64,000 nt of DNA, taken from the NCBI GenBank assembly GCA_963798275.1, contig CAWCTB010000051.1:1-64000 (forward strand), given 5' to 3'. Below, piece after piece: positions 7,968-17,319 of this stretch (its first letter is position 1; each line of letters begins with the position of its first letter). The notes under the pieces are model-generated. The model saw only the letters and a program-made list of their open reading frames with translations. It made no database searches and was not told the origin of the DNA. Origin of the DNA: CAWCTB01 sp963798275 (GTDB lineage: Bacteria; Acidobacteriota; Terriglobia; Terriglobales; Acidobacteriaceae). A program made the position numbers and the translations under genes.

Positions 7968-8639
7968 ATGTTGCGAAGAATCGTAGTGTTTTGCCTGTTG
8001 GCGATGTTGCCGGGCATGGCTGTCGGTCAAAAACCTGCATCGCCACCTGCCAACGGCGCAGAAGCGGCCGCGAGCGAGGAGTATGCGGTTTATGGGGCGG
8101 CCATCGCCGGGCTGTTCGATGAAGGGAAGTTCAAGGACCGGCGCCTGCTGATCGAGAACCGAACGGTCAGCTTCGAGTGCGGGCAGAATGCCTGTAATCT
8201 GCTGGACGTTGGCAATGGCTGCAGCGGCATGCGCGAGCCGGGGCAGGATCCCGACGCGGTTCTGCGAAACTTCCGGCAGACCATGACGCTGCTGGAACAA
8301 TCCACGTGGCATGATTTCAAGAAGAACAACGAGCACTGCTCGGCGCTACACAACGACTTCCCGGTGAAGCACGATTATCTGTGGATGGACGACAGCACAC
8401 AGCAGGCGATGATCGGCAAACAGCCGGCGAGCGAACTCAGCGAACTGCAGCAGGCTGCTTGGGCGACGCCCGACAAGGTCTTCCTCTCGCAACCGGGCTT
8501 CAACGCCGATCGGACGCAGGCGCTGCTCTACCTGGCGGTCGTCTGCCACGAGCAGTGCAGCTGGTCGGGATACCTGCTGCTGGGGAGAGTCAACGGCGAA
8601 TGGACGGCGGTGGGCCACTACACCGCGGCGGGGCAGTGA
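7968..8639 (+). CDS. Exported hypothetical protein
   Basis: 223 residues beginning MLRRIVVFCLLAMLPGMAVG, a signal peptide. The mature part begins QKPASPPANGAEAAASEEYAVYGAAIAGLF. It holds six cysteines (FECGQNACNLLD, GNGCSGM, EHCSALH, VCHEQCSW) that may form disulfides. The end (CSWSGYLLLGRVNGEWTAVGHYTA) resembles a beta-rich ending in which a measured value is compared. An open frame reaches 7680 upstream, but the signal peptide fixes the start. It is divergent from the VOC gene; no known family is recognised. Confidence 0.7.
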   Translation: MLRRIVVFCLLAMLPGMAVGQKPASPPANGAEAAASEEYAVYGAAIAGLFDEGKFKDRRLLIENRTVSFECGQNACNLLDVGNGCSGMREPGQDPDAVLRNFRQTMTLLEQSTWHDFKKNNEHCSALHNDFPVKHDYLWMDDSTQQAMIGKQPASELSELQQAAWATPDKVFLSQPGFNADRTQALLYLAVVCHEQCSWSGYLLLGRVNGEWTAVGHYTAAGQ

Positions 8640-8688
8640 AACCAGATGATGGACAAGGGGAACACCGCGCTGCACTCGCCCCCATAGC

Positions 8689-10329
8689 TCAATGGGCGAG
8701 GGTGGCGCCACCGCGGCTGCGAATCTTTTTCATGGCGAAGGCGATGGGAGCGCAGAGGAAGCACAGCAGGGCGAGATAGCGGAAGTCATCGACGTAGGCC
8801 CACAACAACGCCTGCCGGTTCACCACGCCCTCGATCATCTTGTAGGCCTGCTGGGCCGCGTTAGCCACATCGGTATGCTGGGTCAGGAAGCTCCGGAGGC
8901 CGTGATAGGTCTGCTGGAAGGTATGGCTGCCGGCGGCGAGCGAGGGCGAGAGTTCGCTGCGGTGCAACTGTTCGTGGCGCGCAATCAGGGTATTGACGAC
9001 AGAGATGCCGATGCTGCCACCGATGTTGCGCATCAGGTTGTACAAGCCGCTGGCGTTGCCGATTTCTTCATTGCGCAGGGTTCCCATGGTGGCAGTGGCG
9101 AGCGGGACGAAGATGAGGCTCATGCACGCGCCGCTGAAGACGATGGGCCACAGCAAGGACCACTGGCCGATCTGGAGATCAACGGCTCCCATGGCAAGCG
9201 TGCACAGGCCGGTGCCGATGAAGCCGAGCGAAACCAGGTAGCGGTTGTCCACCTTGCCGGTGAGGATTCCGATGGCCGGCATGAAGAAGAGGGAGCCGAG
9301 GCCGCGAGGGCTCACCGCCATTCCCGCGGCCAATGCCGTGTAGCCAAGCAGCTCCTGGAAAAAGAGCGGCAGTATTGTGACCAGCCCGTAGACGACCGCT
9401 CCAAAAAGAAAGATGAGGAGGCATCCGATGGTAAAGTTCCGGTCGCGAAAGATCCGCAGGTTCACCAGCGGTTTGCCGTGGGTGAACTCACGGTAAAGGA
9501 AGGCGATCAGCGCCACCACCAGAATTACCGTCGCCCAGCGAATCCAGGTGGCCCCGAACCAGTCATCCTCCTGGCCTTTGTCGAGGATGATTTGCAGCGC
9601 ACCCAGCCAGATGGCGAGCAGTCCCAGGCCCCAGCCGTCGAGTTTTCCCGCGATGGCGTTCTTGATGTAGGGCGGATCCTCGACAAAGCGCGCGATCAGG
9701 ATGATGGCCAGGATCCCGACCGGGATGTTGATGTAAAAGGCCCAGCGCCACGAGTAAGTTTCCGTGAGCCATCCGCCGAGGGTGGGGCCGAGCACGGGAG
9801 CCACAACCACGCCGAGGGCGAACGCTGACATGGCAAGGCCGCGCTTTTCCGGGGGAAAACTCTCCAGCAGGATGGCCTGCGACAAGGGCTGCAAGGCACC
9901 GCCTCCGGCGCCCTGCAAGGCGCGAGCCAGCAGGATGAGGCCGAGACTGGTGGCGGCGCCGCAGAAGAACGAAGACACGGTGAATATCACGATGCAGGTG
10001 ATGAGAAAGCGCTTGCGCCCGAAGCGAAGGGAAAACCAACTGCTTGCGGGAAGGATGATGGCGTTGGCGACGAGATAGCTGGTCAGCACCCAGGTGGCTT
10101 CGTCGTTGGTCGCCGATACGCTGCCGGCGATATAAGGGAGGGCCACGGCGGCGATGGAAGTGTCCAGCACCTCCATGAAGGTGGCGAGCATGACGGCCAC
10201 CGCGATGATCCACGGGTTGGTCTCGGGGCGCGAGACAGAGATGGTCCCCAGGGTTTCGGTACTTGCCGCCAAAGTTGCTTCTACCTTGAAACTCGATTGA
10301 GGTTGGACCGCTACATCGACAAAGGCCAA
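8689..10329 (-). CDS. DHA2-family (EmrB/QacA-type) multidrug exporter
   Basis: 546 residues with about 14 predicted membrane segments. Signature motifs are LDTSIAAVALPYIAG (motif D1), the motif A loop RFGRKRFL, ARALQGAGGGALQPLSQAIL (motif B) and GPTLGGWLTETYSWRWAFYINIPVGI (motif C region). This is the inner-membrane proton-drug antiporter that normally works with an EmrA adaptor and a TolC channel. The start appears to be TTG; there is no strong ribosome site. No adaptor gene is adjacent; an emrA-tolC pair without emrB lies 18 kb away at 28030-31004 in the same orientation. Confidence 0.92.
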   Translation of the reverse strand: MAFVDVAVQPQSSFKVEATLAASTETLGTISVSRPETNPWIIAVAVMLATFMEVLDTSIAAVALPYIAGSVSATNDEATWVLTSYLVANAIILPASSWFSLRFGRKRFLITCIVIFTVSSFFCGAATSLGLILLARALQGAGGGALQPLSQAILLESFPPEKRGLAMSAFALGVVVAPVLGPTLGGWLTETYSWRWAFYINIPVGILAIILIARFVEDPPYIKNAIAGKLDGWGLGLLAIWLGALQIILDKGQEDDWFGATWIRWATVILVVALIAFLYREFTHGKPLVNLRIFRDRNFTIGCLLIFLFGAVVYGLVTILPLFFQELLGYTALAAGMAVSPRGLGSLFFMPAIGILTGKVDNRYLVSLGFIGTGLCTLAMGAVDLQIGQWSLLWPIVFSGACMSLIFVPLATATMGTLRNEEIGNASGLYNLMRNIGGSIGISVVNTLIARHEQLHRSELSPSLAAGSHTFQQTYHGLRSFLTQHTDVANAAQQAYKMIEGVVNRQALLWAYVDDFRYLALLCFLCAPIAFAMKKIRSRGGATLAH

Positions 10330-10491
10330 GAATGTTAATGGAACTTAGATGAATCGGACACGTCGGCGGGATGTAAATTTGTGGGGGCAGGAATCGGTCA
10401 GCCGGGTTGGTGACTTGCCATGTCGCAGGAGCGGGGGACTTGCGCGACTGCCGTCGGTGATGTTCGTTCCGCGGCGCTCCAGCCTCTCTCG

Positions 10492-11451
10492 TCAGCGGAG
10501 GATGTGGAGCGAGCGTAACGTGGGAAGGAGATCAGGCAACAGATCGGCGGCGGCGTGGACGATCACGACGACGGCCAGGTTTCGGGTGCGCGCCCACAAC
10601 ACCCCGAGGAAGAATCCAGCGACCGACGTGATCACAATGGAGTAGCCCACGGCCATGAAGAGAGAAGGGTGGACGGCGAGGTCTTCCTGGGTGAGATTGG
10701 TGCGGAGGTAGAGTCCCGGGGCATGCACGAGTCCGAAGAGCAGAGCCATGATGACGATGCCGCCTACCTCCGAACGCAGCCTGGCGGCGAGGCGCGATTG
10801 CAACAGGCAGCGGAAGAAGAACTCTTCCACGATGCCCGCTTCCAGCGCCAGCCACAGGAAGGCGATGGGCACTCCCAGGACGAGCAATCCGGTGGGCAGG
10901 TGAGCACTTCGCAAGTCGCGCAGGCCGCGGCCGACGATCGCCTGGAACAGGAGCAGTACGAATGACATGCCCGCGGCCACCAAGAGATGACCGGTTCGAA
11001 AGGACGCCGGGGCCACTTGCCGCCAACGGTAGCCGTAGCGTGAGCGCATGATCCATGCCGGTACCGCGACGAAGATGGCGAGCTTCGCAAGGAGCATTGC
11101 AAAAGCCTGAACGGGATCGGCAGGAAAGATGCGCCGGACGGCGTCAAAACCCCAGGTGACAAAAGCCATCAGCGGCAAGAGGTAGAGCAAAAGGCTCGAC
11201 AGCTCACGGGCTGGTTGGTTGACGGTGTAGGACAGGGGAGTAACGCGAATGGTCAACAGCCAAGCGAGCAGTGAAAATCCGCCGCCGAGTATAACTGCTA
11301 CACCCAGGGCATCCGAGGGATCAAAGTGTCCCCAGCGGCTCATGCCGGACAGCGTTGCGGCGTACAGCAGGATGTAAGCCAGGAGCACCAGCCAGCCCGT
11401 CTTACGAGGCTTGCGGACAGCGGCGTTTGAGGTCATTGCGGGGATGGCCAT
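10492..11451 (-). CDS. CPBP-family intramembrane metalloprotease
   Basis: 319 residues with several hydrophobic segments. The CPBP (CAAX protease/bacteriocin-processing) motifs are present: EAGIVEEFFFRCLLQSRL (the EExxxR pair of metal/catalytic residues), FGLVHAPGL (first His motif) and VVIVHAAADLL near the C-terminus (second His motif). I start it at MAIPAMTSNAAVRK because GAGG stands five bases before that ATG; an in-frame ATG 30 codons earlier would overlap the divergent thiS gene. Substrate unknown; homologues process prenylated or lantibiotic-like proteins or act as immunity proteins. Confidence 0.88.
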   Translation of the reverse strand: MAIPAMTSNAAVRKPRKTGWLVLLAYILLYAATLSGMSRWGHFDPSDALGVAVILGGGFSLLAWLLTIRVTPLSYTVNQPARELSSLLLYLLPLMAFVTWGFDAVRRIFPADPVQAFAMLLAKLAIFVAVPAWIMRSRYGYRWRQVAPASFRTGHLLVAAGMSFVLLLFQAIVGRGLRDLRSAHLPTGLLVLGVPIAFLWLALEAGIVEEFFFRCLLQSRLAARLRSEVGGIVIMALLFGLVHAPGLYLRTNLTQEDLAVHPSLFMAVGYSIVITSVAGFFLGVLWARTRNLAVVVIVHAAADLLPDLLPTLRSLHILR

Positions 11452-11535
11452 AACTTCCTCTGGTACGACCGTACTGCAAGGGTAGTTCCAGTGTGTGACA
11501 TTTCCAGACGGGAAGCGTTGGGGTAGAGTTTCGCT

Positions 11536-11739
11536 ATGCATCTACAAATCAATGGTGAAGAGAAGCGTTTTGAGGAAGGGCTGTCGCTGGAGCGATTGAT
11601 CGAGCAACTGGGAATGAAAGGGGACCGCGTTGCAGTGGAGCGAAATCGCGAGATCGTGCCTCGTGCGCGATGGGCGGAGACTCCGCTGGCCGACGGGGAC
11701 CGCCTGGAAATTGTTCACTTCGTGGGTGGTGGAGTCTGA
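11536..11739 (+). CDS. thiS: ThiS-like sulfur carrier protein
   Basis: 67 residues with the beta-grasp fold of ThiS: MHLQINGEEKRFEEGLSLERLI, VAVERNREIVPRARW and ADGDRLEIVHFVGGGV. ThiS carries sulfur as a thiocarboxylate on its C-terminal glycine for making the thiazole ring of thiamine. Here the diglycine is followed by an extra Gly-Val rather than ending in Gly-Gly. No thiG, thiF or thiamine riboswitch is visible nearby, so the gene is isolated from its pathway. Confidence 0.88.
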   Translation: MHLQINGEEKRFEEGLSLERLIEQLGMKGDRVAVERNREIVPRARWAETPLADGDRLEIVHFVGGGV

Positions 11740-11801
11740 AGCGGCGGGAATCACCTCAGGACCAGTCCCCTGGCGCCAGCTTCAGGTAGGTCAAAGTGAG
11801 G

Positions 11802-12608
11802 TCAATTAGATTTGAGGACTTTCGACTCCGTATTTCGCGTCCAGCGGAATAGGAGAAGTGCCTTGAACGCGAGCCAGTTCTTGGAGGTGATTCTGCTGCG
11901 CGGGGCGACGCCGTCACGCACCAGCGCGGGCTCGGCCCAAGGAACGTCGTGGTAGGCGGTTCTCAGGACCTGACTGTCCGGGTCGAGTTGCCAGGCGTTG
12001 GGGAACAGGGCGATGGTACGGTTGGTGATTGGATCTCTAACGTCGCGTCGTGGCCTTCCTGAAAGCATGGAATAAAACGCACCAGGGATGTCGCGGGTGC
12101 CTGCGAGGGCCAGGTGGCAGATGTGGGTTGCCCTCGGGTTAATCTCTAAGAGATAAGGCGTGGCGCTGTGGGTCTCGATTACGAAGTCCAATCCGCAGAG
12201 ACCGGACAGGCCTAGTTTCTTTGCCACTTTTCGAGCCACTGCCAGCATGGCTTCGTCATCCAGCACTCTCACAACCGCGGACGGGCCTTGATGGTAGCAG
12301 GTTTGAAGAACTTCGACGCTGATGCTGGCGAGGATTTTACCTTGCCAGCAGGCGAAGGAGATAGTTGCGTCTCGCCCATGAACAAATGACTGAACGCTCA
12401 CCGTGCGTTTGCGGCGCTGCAGACAGGGCACCACAAGATCAAAGTCGCTATCGACGATCGTACGTTTCAGAACGATTGCAGCATGCAGCGGAGAACTGAG
12501 CTCGCGAAAAGCCCGCACCGCCTCATCCGGTGTGGACACCCTGCGCACGCCGTCTCCGCCCATGGTGCCGTCCGCCTTTAGCAGGGCCGGCAACTTGTGC
12601 TCAGACAT
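11802..12608 (-). CDS. ATP-grasp protein, N-terminally truncated
   Basis: 268 residues that begin inside an ATP-grasp domain: LPALLKADGTMGGDGV is the lysine and glycine loop that binds ATP, normally over 100 residues from the start. The distal half is intact, including GLSGLCGLDFVIE and LLEINPRATH (Mg2+-binding Glu and Asn, Arg). The pre-ATP-grasp N-terminal domain is missing, and there is no room for it: the stop of the RND gene lies about 30 bases upstream. The gene is probably a remnant left by a deletion. Full-length relatives ligate carboxylates to amines; the substrate is unknown. Confidence 0.75.
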   Translation of the reverse strand: MSEHKLPALLKADGTMGGDGVRRVSTPDEAVRAFRELSSPLHAAIVLKRTIVDSDFDLVVPCLQRRKRTVSVQSFVHGRDATISFACWQGKILASISVEVLQTCYHQGPSAVVRVLDDEAMLAVARKVAKKLGLSGLCGLDFVIETHSATPYLLEINPRATHICHLALAGTRDIPGAFYSMLSGRPRRDVRDPITNRTIALFPNAWQLDPDSQVLRTAYHDVPWAEPALVRDGVAPRSRITSKNWLAFKALLLFRWTRNTESKVLKSN

Positions 12609-12639
12609 CCAGCTTAAAATCCGGCCCAGGAGACAGTTT

Positions 12640-15600
12640 CTAGCGGTCCTGTCCCATTAAAGCGACCTCATTGAGCCTGTCCTGCGGACCCGATGCGGCC
12701 TTGCGTCCACCGGGCCGCTTGCGGAACTTTGCCTGCAGCTTGTCGAGGTATACGTAGTAGACCGGCGTGATATAGAGGGTTACGATCTGCGAAAAGAGCA
12801 GACCACCCACGACCGCCAGGCCCAAACCTCGGCGCGAGTCTGCGCCTGAGCCAAAGCCAATCGCGATGGGCAGCGTTCCCATCAGGGCCGCCATGGTAGT
12901 CATCATGATGGGACGGAAGCGGACGAGGGCGCCCTGATGAATGGATTCCTCCGGGTTCTTTCCTTCTGTGCGCTCCGCCTCCAAGGCGAAGTCAATCATC
13001 ATGATGGCATTCTTCTTGACGATGCCGATCAGCATGATGATCCCCACGAAGGAGTAGAGATTCAGCTCCTGGTGGAAGAGCCTAAGGGTCAGGAGCGCGC
13101 CGACGCCGGCAGAAGGTAAACCGGAGAGAATGGTCAGGGGATGAATGAAGCTCTCGTACAGAATTCCGAGAATGATGTAGATCACCAGAATCGCTGCCAG
13201 CAACAAGAGGCCCATGCCGGTAAAGGAGTTCTGGAAAGCCTGCGCCGTGCCCTGGAAGGTACGTTGGATGTCCGCGGGGAGCACTCGATTGGCCTCACGC
13301 TCGACCAGTTTTGTTGCGTCGCCCAGCGCTGTCCCGGGCTTGAGGTTGAAGCTGATGGTTGCGGCCGGCAACTGGCCCAGGTGATTTACGGTGAGGGGAC
13401 CAACGGAAGGTACCAGCTTCGCAACTGTGTCGAGCGGAATCATTTTCCCGGCGCTCGAACGGACGTATAGAAGGGAGAGCTTGTCGGGATTGTTCTGGTA
13501 CTGCGGCAGCAATTCTATGATGACGTAGTACTCGTTGTTAGGAGTGTATATGGTGCTGATCTGGCGGGTACCATAGGCGGAATAAAGAGCATCGGAGACC
13601 TGGGCCGGGGTCAAGCCGAGTGCGTAAGCCTTATCGTGGTCGACTTCCACGGTGAGCTGCGGGTTGCTCACCTGCAGGTCGCTGGTGACATCCTGCAATT
13701 CTGGAAGTCCGCGCAGAGCACTCTCCAGTTTGGGCGCAGCCTGGTAAAGCCCCGAGGTGTCGGGAGACTGCAGGGTGTACTGATACTGCGACTTGGTCAG
13801 CGATCCGCCGATGCGGATGGTCGGCGGAATCTGCATGAACACATTCAGCCCGGGAATCTGCGATACCTTGGGACGGAGTTCCTGAATCACCTCCATCGCG
13901 CTCATGTGGTTGACGCGGTCTCTCTTGTCCTTCAACCGGAAGAAGATGCGGCCCTGATTGATGGGACTGCCGATGGAAGACATGGTGTTCATGACGCTGG
14001 GATCGAAGCGCACCACGTCGGCCACCTTTTGCTGCAACTGCATCATGTCCTGAAATGCAATTCCTTGCTGCGCTTCGGTGAAGGCGAATACCAGGCCTTG
14101 ATCTTCGTCCGGGATGAATCCCGTTTTGGAGATGGAGAACAGATAAAACGTCAACCCTATCAAAACGAAAGACACCATCAGGGTAGCGAACTTGTGCCGC
14201 AGGACCGCCTTCAGGCTGCGGTTGTAACCACGCAACCAGCCATCGAAAACCCGTTCGCTGAAATTGAAGAGCCGTCCGTGGCCGGACCGCTCCGGATGAC
14301 GGAGGAAGCGGCTGCAGAGCATCGGGGTCAATGTTAGTGATACGAATCCCGACACCAGGATCGCGGCGCCGATGGTCACGGCGAACTCGTGCAGCAAGCG
14401 TCCGATGATTCCCCCCATGAACAGTAGCGGAATAAAGACGGCGGCCAGCGACAGCGTCATGGAGAGAATGGTGAAGCCAATCTCGCCGGCGCCATCCATG
14501 GCGGCCTGGAGGGGCCGTTTGCCCATCTCCATGTGGCGCACGATGTTCTCCAGCATGACGATGGCGTCGTCGACAACGAATCCGACGGACAATGTCAATG
14601 CCATCAGGGAAAGGTTGTCGATGCTATAGCTCAGCAGGTACATGACGGAAAATGTACCGATGATCGACATGGGCAAAGCCAGAGACGGAATGATGGTCGC
14701 GGAAACGTTTCGCAGGAAGATGAAGATCACCATGATGACCAGGGCAATGGTCAGCAGGAGGGTGAACTTCACGTCGTTGACCGAGGCGCGAATGGAGACG
14801 GAGCGGTCATAAAGGGTGTCCACCTGGATGGCGGCAGGGATGTGCTCTTCCAGCCGGGGCAGCAGCTTCCGGATGCTGTCGACCACGGCGACAGTGTTGG
14901 TCCCGGGCTGCTTCTGAATGGCCAGCACGATAGCGCGCGTTCCGTTAAACCAGCTCGCGGTCTTGTCGTTCTGCACACTGTCAATGACGCGGCCGAGCTC
15001 GTTGAGGCGAACCGGGGAACCATTGCGATAGGCCACCACCATGGGGCCGAACTGAGCAGCATTCATGCGCTGCCCGTTGGAGAGGATGGTGAAGGTATGG
15101 TCCTGTCCATAAAGCGTGCCGGTGGGAAGGTTGGTATTTCCTGCCTGCAGGGCGGCACTCACGTCGTCGATTCCGATCTGGCGTGAAGCCAGCGCGCTGG
15201 GATCGAGCTGGGCCCGCATCGCGTATTTCTGCGCGCCATACACCTGCACCTGTGCCACCCCGTTCACCATGGAGACGTTCTGGGCAATGGTGGTCTCCGC
15301 CGCGTCATCGACGTCGGACAGAGTCATCGTCGGCGAACTCAGGGCGAGATAAAGGATGGGGGAATCGGCCGGATTCACCTTCTGGAAGGTCGGGGGCGTT
15401 GGCATCTGGGGAGGCAATTGGCCCCCAGCCGCGGTGATGGCTGCCTGGACGTCCAAAGCCGCGCCATCCAGGCTCCGGCTGAGATTGAACTGAATGGTGA
15501 TACCGGTCTGCCCAAGGGAACTCGTGGAGGTCATCGAGTCAATGCCGGCAATTGTCGAGAATTGCTTTTCCAGAGGCGTGGCGACGGAAGAAGCCATCGT

Positions 15601-15771
15601 GTCCGGACTCGCGCCTGGAAGCGAAGCACTCACCAAAATCGTGGGGAAGTCGACGTTGGGAAGGTCGCTGACCGGCAACAGTTGATAGGCGAAGATACCG
15701 AAGATGAGAATGGCGGCCATGACCAAGGTGGTCATGATGGGCCGATGAATGAAGAGCTCGGAGATGTTCAC
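12640..15771 (-). CDS. HAE1-family RND multidrug efflux pump
   Basis: 1043 residues, the usual length of MdtB/MdtC/AcrB-type pumps. It starts MNISELFIHRPIMTTLVMAAIL. The proton-relay pair is in VGFVVDDAIVMLENIVRHME (two adjacent Asp residues) and the C-terminal GIVKKNAIMMIDFALEAER is typical. Two large periplasmic loops lie between membrane segments 1-2 and 7-8. The start codon overlaps the stop of the adaptor gene by four bases, so both are co-translated. The substrate cannot be deduced. It has no TolC gene next to it and probably shares one. Confidence 0.95.
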   Translation of the reverse strand: MNISELFIHRPIMTTLVMAAILIFGIFAYQLLPVSDLPNVDFPTILVSASLPGASPDTMASSVATPLEKQFSTIAGIDSMTSTSSLGQTGITIQFNLSRSLDGAALDVQAAITAAGGQLPPQMPTPPTFQKVNPADSPILYLALSSPTMTLSDVDDAAETTIAQNVSMVNGVAQVQVYGAQKYAMRAQLDPSALASRQIGIDDVSAALQAGNTNLPTGTLYGQDHTFTILSNGQRMNAAQFGPMVVAYRNGSPVRLNELGRVIDSVQNDKTASWFNGTRAIVLAIQKQPGTNTVAVVDSIRKLLPRLEEHIPAAIQVDTLYDRSVSIRASVNDVKFTLLLTIALVIMVIFIFLRNVSATIIPSLALPMSIIGTFSVMYLLSYSIDNLSLMALTLSVGFVVDDAIVMLENIVRHMEMGKRPLQAAMDGAGEIGFTILSMTLSLAAVFIPLLFMGGIIGRLLHEFAVTIGAAILVSGFVSLTLTPMLCSRFLRHPERSGHGRLFNFSERVFDGWLRGYNRSLKAVLRHKFATLMVSFVLIGLTFYLFSISKTGFIPDEDQGLVFAFTEAQQGIAFQDMMQLQQKVADVVRFDPSVMNTMSSIGSPINQGRIFFRLKDKRDRVNHMSAMEVIQELRPKVSQIPGLNVFMQIPPTIRIGGSLTKSQYQYTLQSPDTSGLYQAAPKLESALRGLPELQDVTSDLQVSNPQLTVEVDHDKAYALGLTPAQVSDALYSAYGTRQISTIYTPNNEYYVIIELLPQYQNNPDKLSLLYVRSSAGKMIPLDTVAKLVPSVGPLTVNHLGQLPAATISFNLKPGTALGDATKLVEREANRVLPADIQRTFQGTAQAFQNSFTGMGLLLLAAILVIYIILGILYESFIHPLTILSGLPSAGVGALLTLRLFHQELNLYSFVGIIMLIGIVKKNAIMMIDFALEAERTEGKNPEESIHQGALVRFRPIMMTTMAALMGTLPIAIGFGSGADSRRGLGLAVVGGLLFSQIVTLYITPVYYVYLDKLQAKFRKRPGGRKAASGPQDRLNEVALMGQDR

Positions 15772-16955
15772 AGTCCCCCTCCGGCAGGACCGCCGGCCGC
15801 AGCCGGAACTCCCTGAGAAGCGGGCAGGGTGCTCTGCACTACGACCTTTGCGTTGGGAGCCACGCGCAACTGGCCGTCCACAATCACGCGCTCGCTGGCT
15901 TTTAATCCCTCCGAAATCACCGTCAAACCCTGATACATTCCCACTGTTTTCACGGGACGCGATTCCGCGGTGCTGTCCGCTCTGACGACGTATACGTATT
16001 CGCCTTGCTGTCCGGTTTGAATCGCTTTGGTCGGAACCACGACGGCATTTTTCTGGGTCGAGAGCTGCAGCGCAGCATCCACGAATTGCCCAGGCCAGAG
16101 CCGCCGGTCCTGGTTCGGAAAGGTGGCTTTCAGCTTGAACATGCCAGTGGTGGTGTCGACGCCATTATCGATGAAGGTCAATCGGCCCTCTGCCGGATTG
16201 TCGGATTGTCCCTTGGAAAAAGCCAGAACTTTGAGCTGTCCGGCGGAAAAACCTTTTCGCACGCGATCCAGATTCGCTTCAGGCACGGAAAAGGTGACGT
16301 AAATCGGAGTGACTTGGTTGAGTTGCACGAGGTAGGGAGTATCGTTGGCCTTTACCAGATTGCCCAGATTGATCATCAATACTCCGGCGCGCGCACTGAT
16401 GGGAGCGACGATGTCGGTGTACTGCAGTTGCACGCGAGCGGCATCGACGGCGGCCTTGTCGGCGTCCACCGCGGAGGCGTCGGCCTTGGCCTGGGCACTG
16501 AGCTGGCCGGCCTGTTCATGGGAGACAATGCCTTCCTTTTCCAGGCCGCTATAGCGCTCAGCCTGCATCCGGGAATTCTCCGCCTGCGCTTGATCGTGCT
16601 TCATCTGGGCAATGGCCTTTTCCAGATCCGCCTGGAACGGCCTTTTGTCCAACTGAAAGAGTAGTTGGCCCTGGCGTACATCCTCTCCTTCCTTGAAGAA
16701 GATCTTCTCGATTTGACCGTTGACTTGAGACCTGATCTGCACGGTCTGGTAAGCCTCAACGTTGCCAATGGCCTTGATCTGGACCGGAATGTCTAACTGC
16801 TCGACACTAGCCACAACCACGGGCGCCGGTGGACGGCCTCCGGAACTCCCCGCTGCCTGAGCCTGTTGTTTGCTGGTGCAACCGGACACGACGAGGAGCG
16901 CCAGCAGAGGGAGGAACAAATGCGGCAACTGCCGTGGCTCGAAAGCGTGTTTCAT
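15768..16955 (-). CDS. RND periplasmic adaptor (MdtA-like lipoprotein)
   Basis: About 395 residues. I start it at MKHAFEPRQL, which gives a lipoprotein signal ending LLVVSGC; an upstream in-frame ATG at 16988 adds 11 residues without sense. The lipoyl/barrel-sandwich halves are VQIRSQVNGQIEKIFFKEGEDV and YTDIVAPISARAGVLMINLG, separated by an alpha-helical hairpin (residues about 110-180). The beta-barrel domain follows (ITPIYVTFSVPEANL, GMFKLKATFPN) and then the membrane-proximal domain. It links the downstream RND pump to an outer-membrane channel. Confidence 0.93.
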   Translation of the reverse strand: MKHAFEPRQLPHLFLPLLALLVVSGCTSKQQAQAAGSSGGRPPAPVVVASVEQLDIPVQIKAIGNVEAYQTVQIRSQVNGQIEKIFFKEGEDVRQGQLLFQLDKRPFQADLEKAIAQMKHDQAQAENSRMQAERYSGLEKEGIVSHEQAGQLSAQAKADASAVDADKAAVDAARVQLQYTDIVAPISARAGVLMINLGNLVKANDTPYLVQLNQVTPIYVTFSVPEANLDRVRKGFSAGQLKVLAFSKGQSDNPAEGRLTFIDNGVDTTTGMFKLKATFPNQDRRLWPGQFVDAALQLSTQKNAVVVPTKAIQTGQQGEYVYVVRADSTAESRPVKTVGMYQGLTVISEGLKASERVIVDGQLRVAPNAKVVVQSTLPASQGVPAAAGGPAGGGL

Positions 16956-17319
16956 GACGGTAGGCTCCGGCAAACGTGAGACGCACATTGGTCTATTTTG
17001 ACGGGCTGGATCGATTTTGGTCAGTGACTGCCATCACGGTGAGTGCTGCTGATGCCGCTGGCCACCGTTCATGCTATCCCGGTTGTCATCGAACCGCGGC
17101 TTCCTCGTGATTGCAGGATAAACGGAAGCAAGCTTACAACCAACTTGCGACGTGCCAAAGTCGAGAAGGTTCTTCACGATTAAAAATCAATTCCCCATAA
17201 CGGCGAATCGACCTGAGGGGCATAGGGGGCGGGCAACGCGCCAAACTGTGCGAAGCACTTCGGCGATCATTGCACTTAACCCTGTGGTCCTCAAACGAGG
17301 TTTTCGGAGGCATTGTCCG
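16956..17319. other. Intergenic region upstream of the RND operon
   Basis: About 360 bases between the adaptor gene and the end of the BNR-repeat gene, both on the minus strand. It should hold the promoter of the RND operon. I see no adjacent regulator gene, no clear terminator with a T run and no repeat of the types found elsewhere. Confidence 0.4.

Noticed and set aside
8681..8720. Sequence CCCATAGCTCAATGG resembling a tRNA D arm
   Set aside because: No anticodon arm, T arm or matching acceptor end follows; it lies over the end of the exporter gene.
8692..9828. 378-residue plus-strand open frame
   Set aside because: Antisense to the EmrB-type exporter; rich in Glu/Gly/Asp as expected of a shadow.
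11452..11535. Thiamine (TPP) riboswitch before thiS
   Set aside because: The gap is only about 85 bases and the conserved CTGAGA core is absent.
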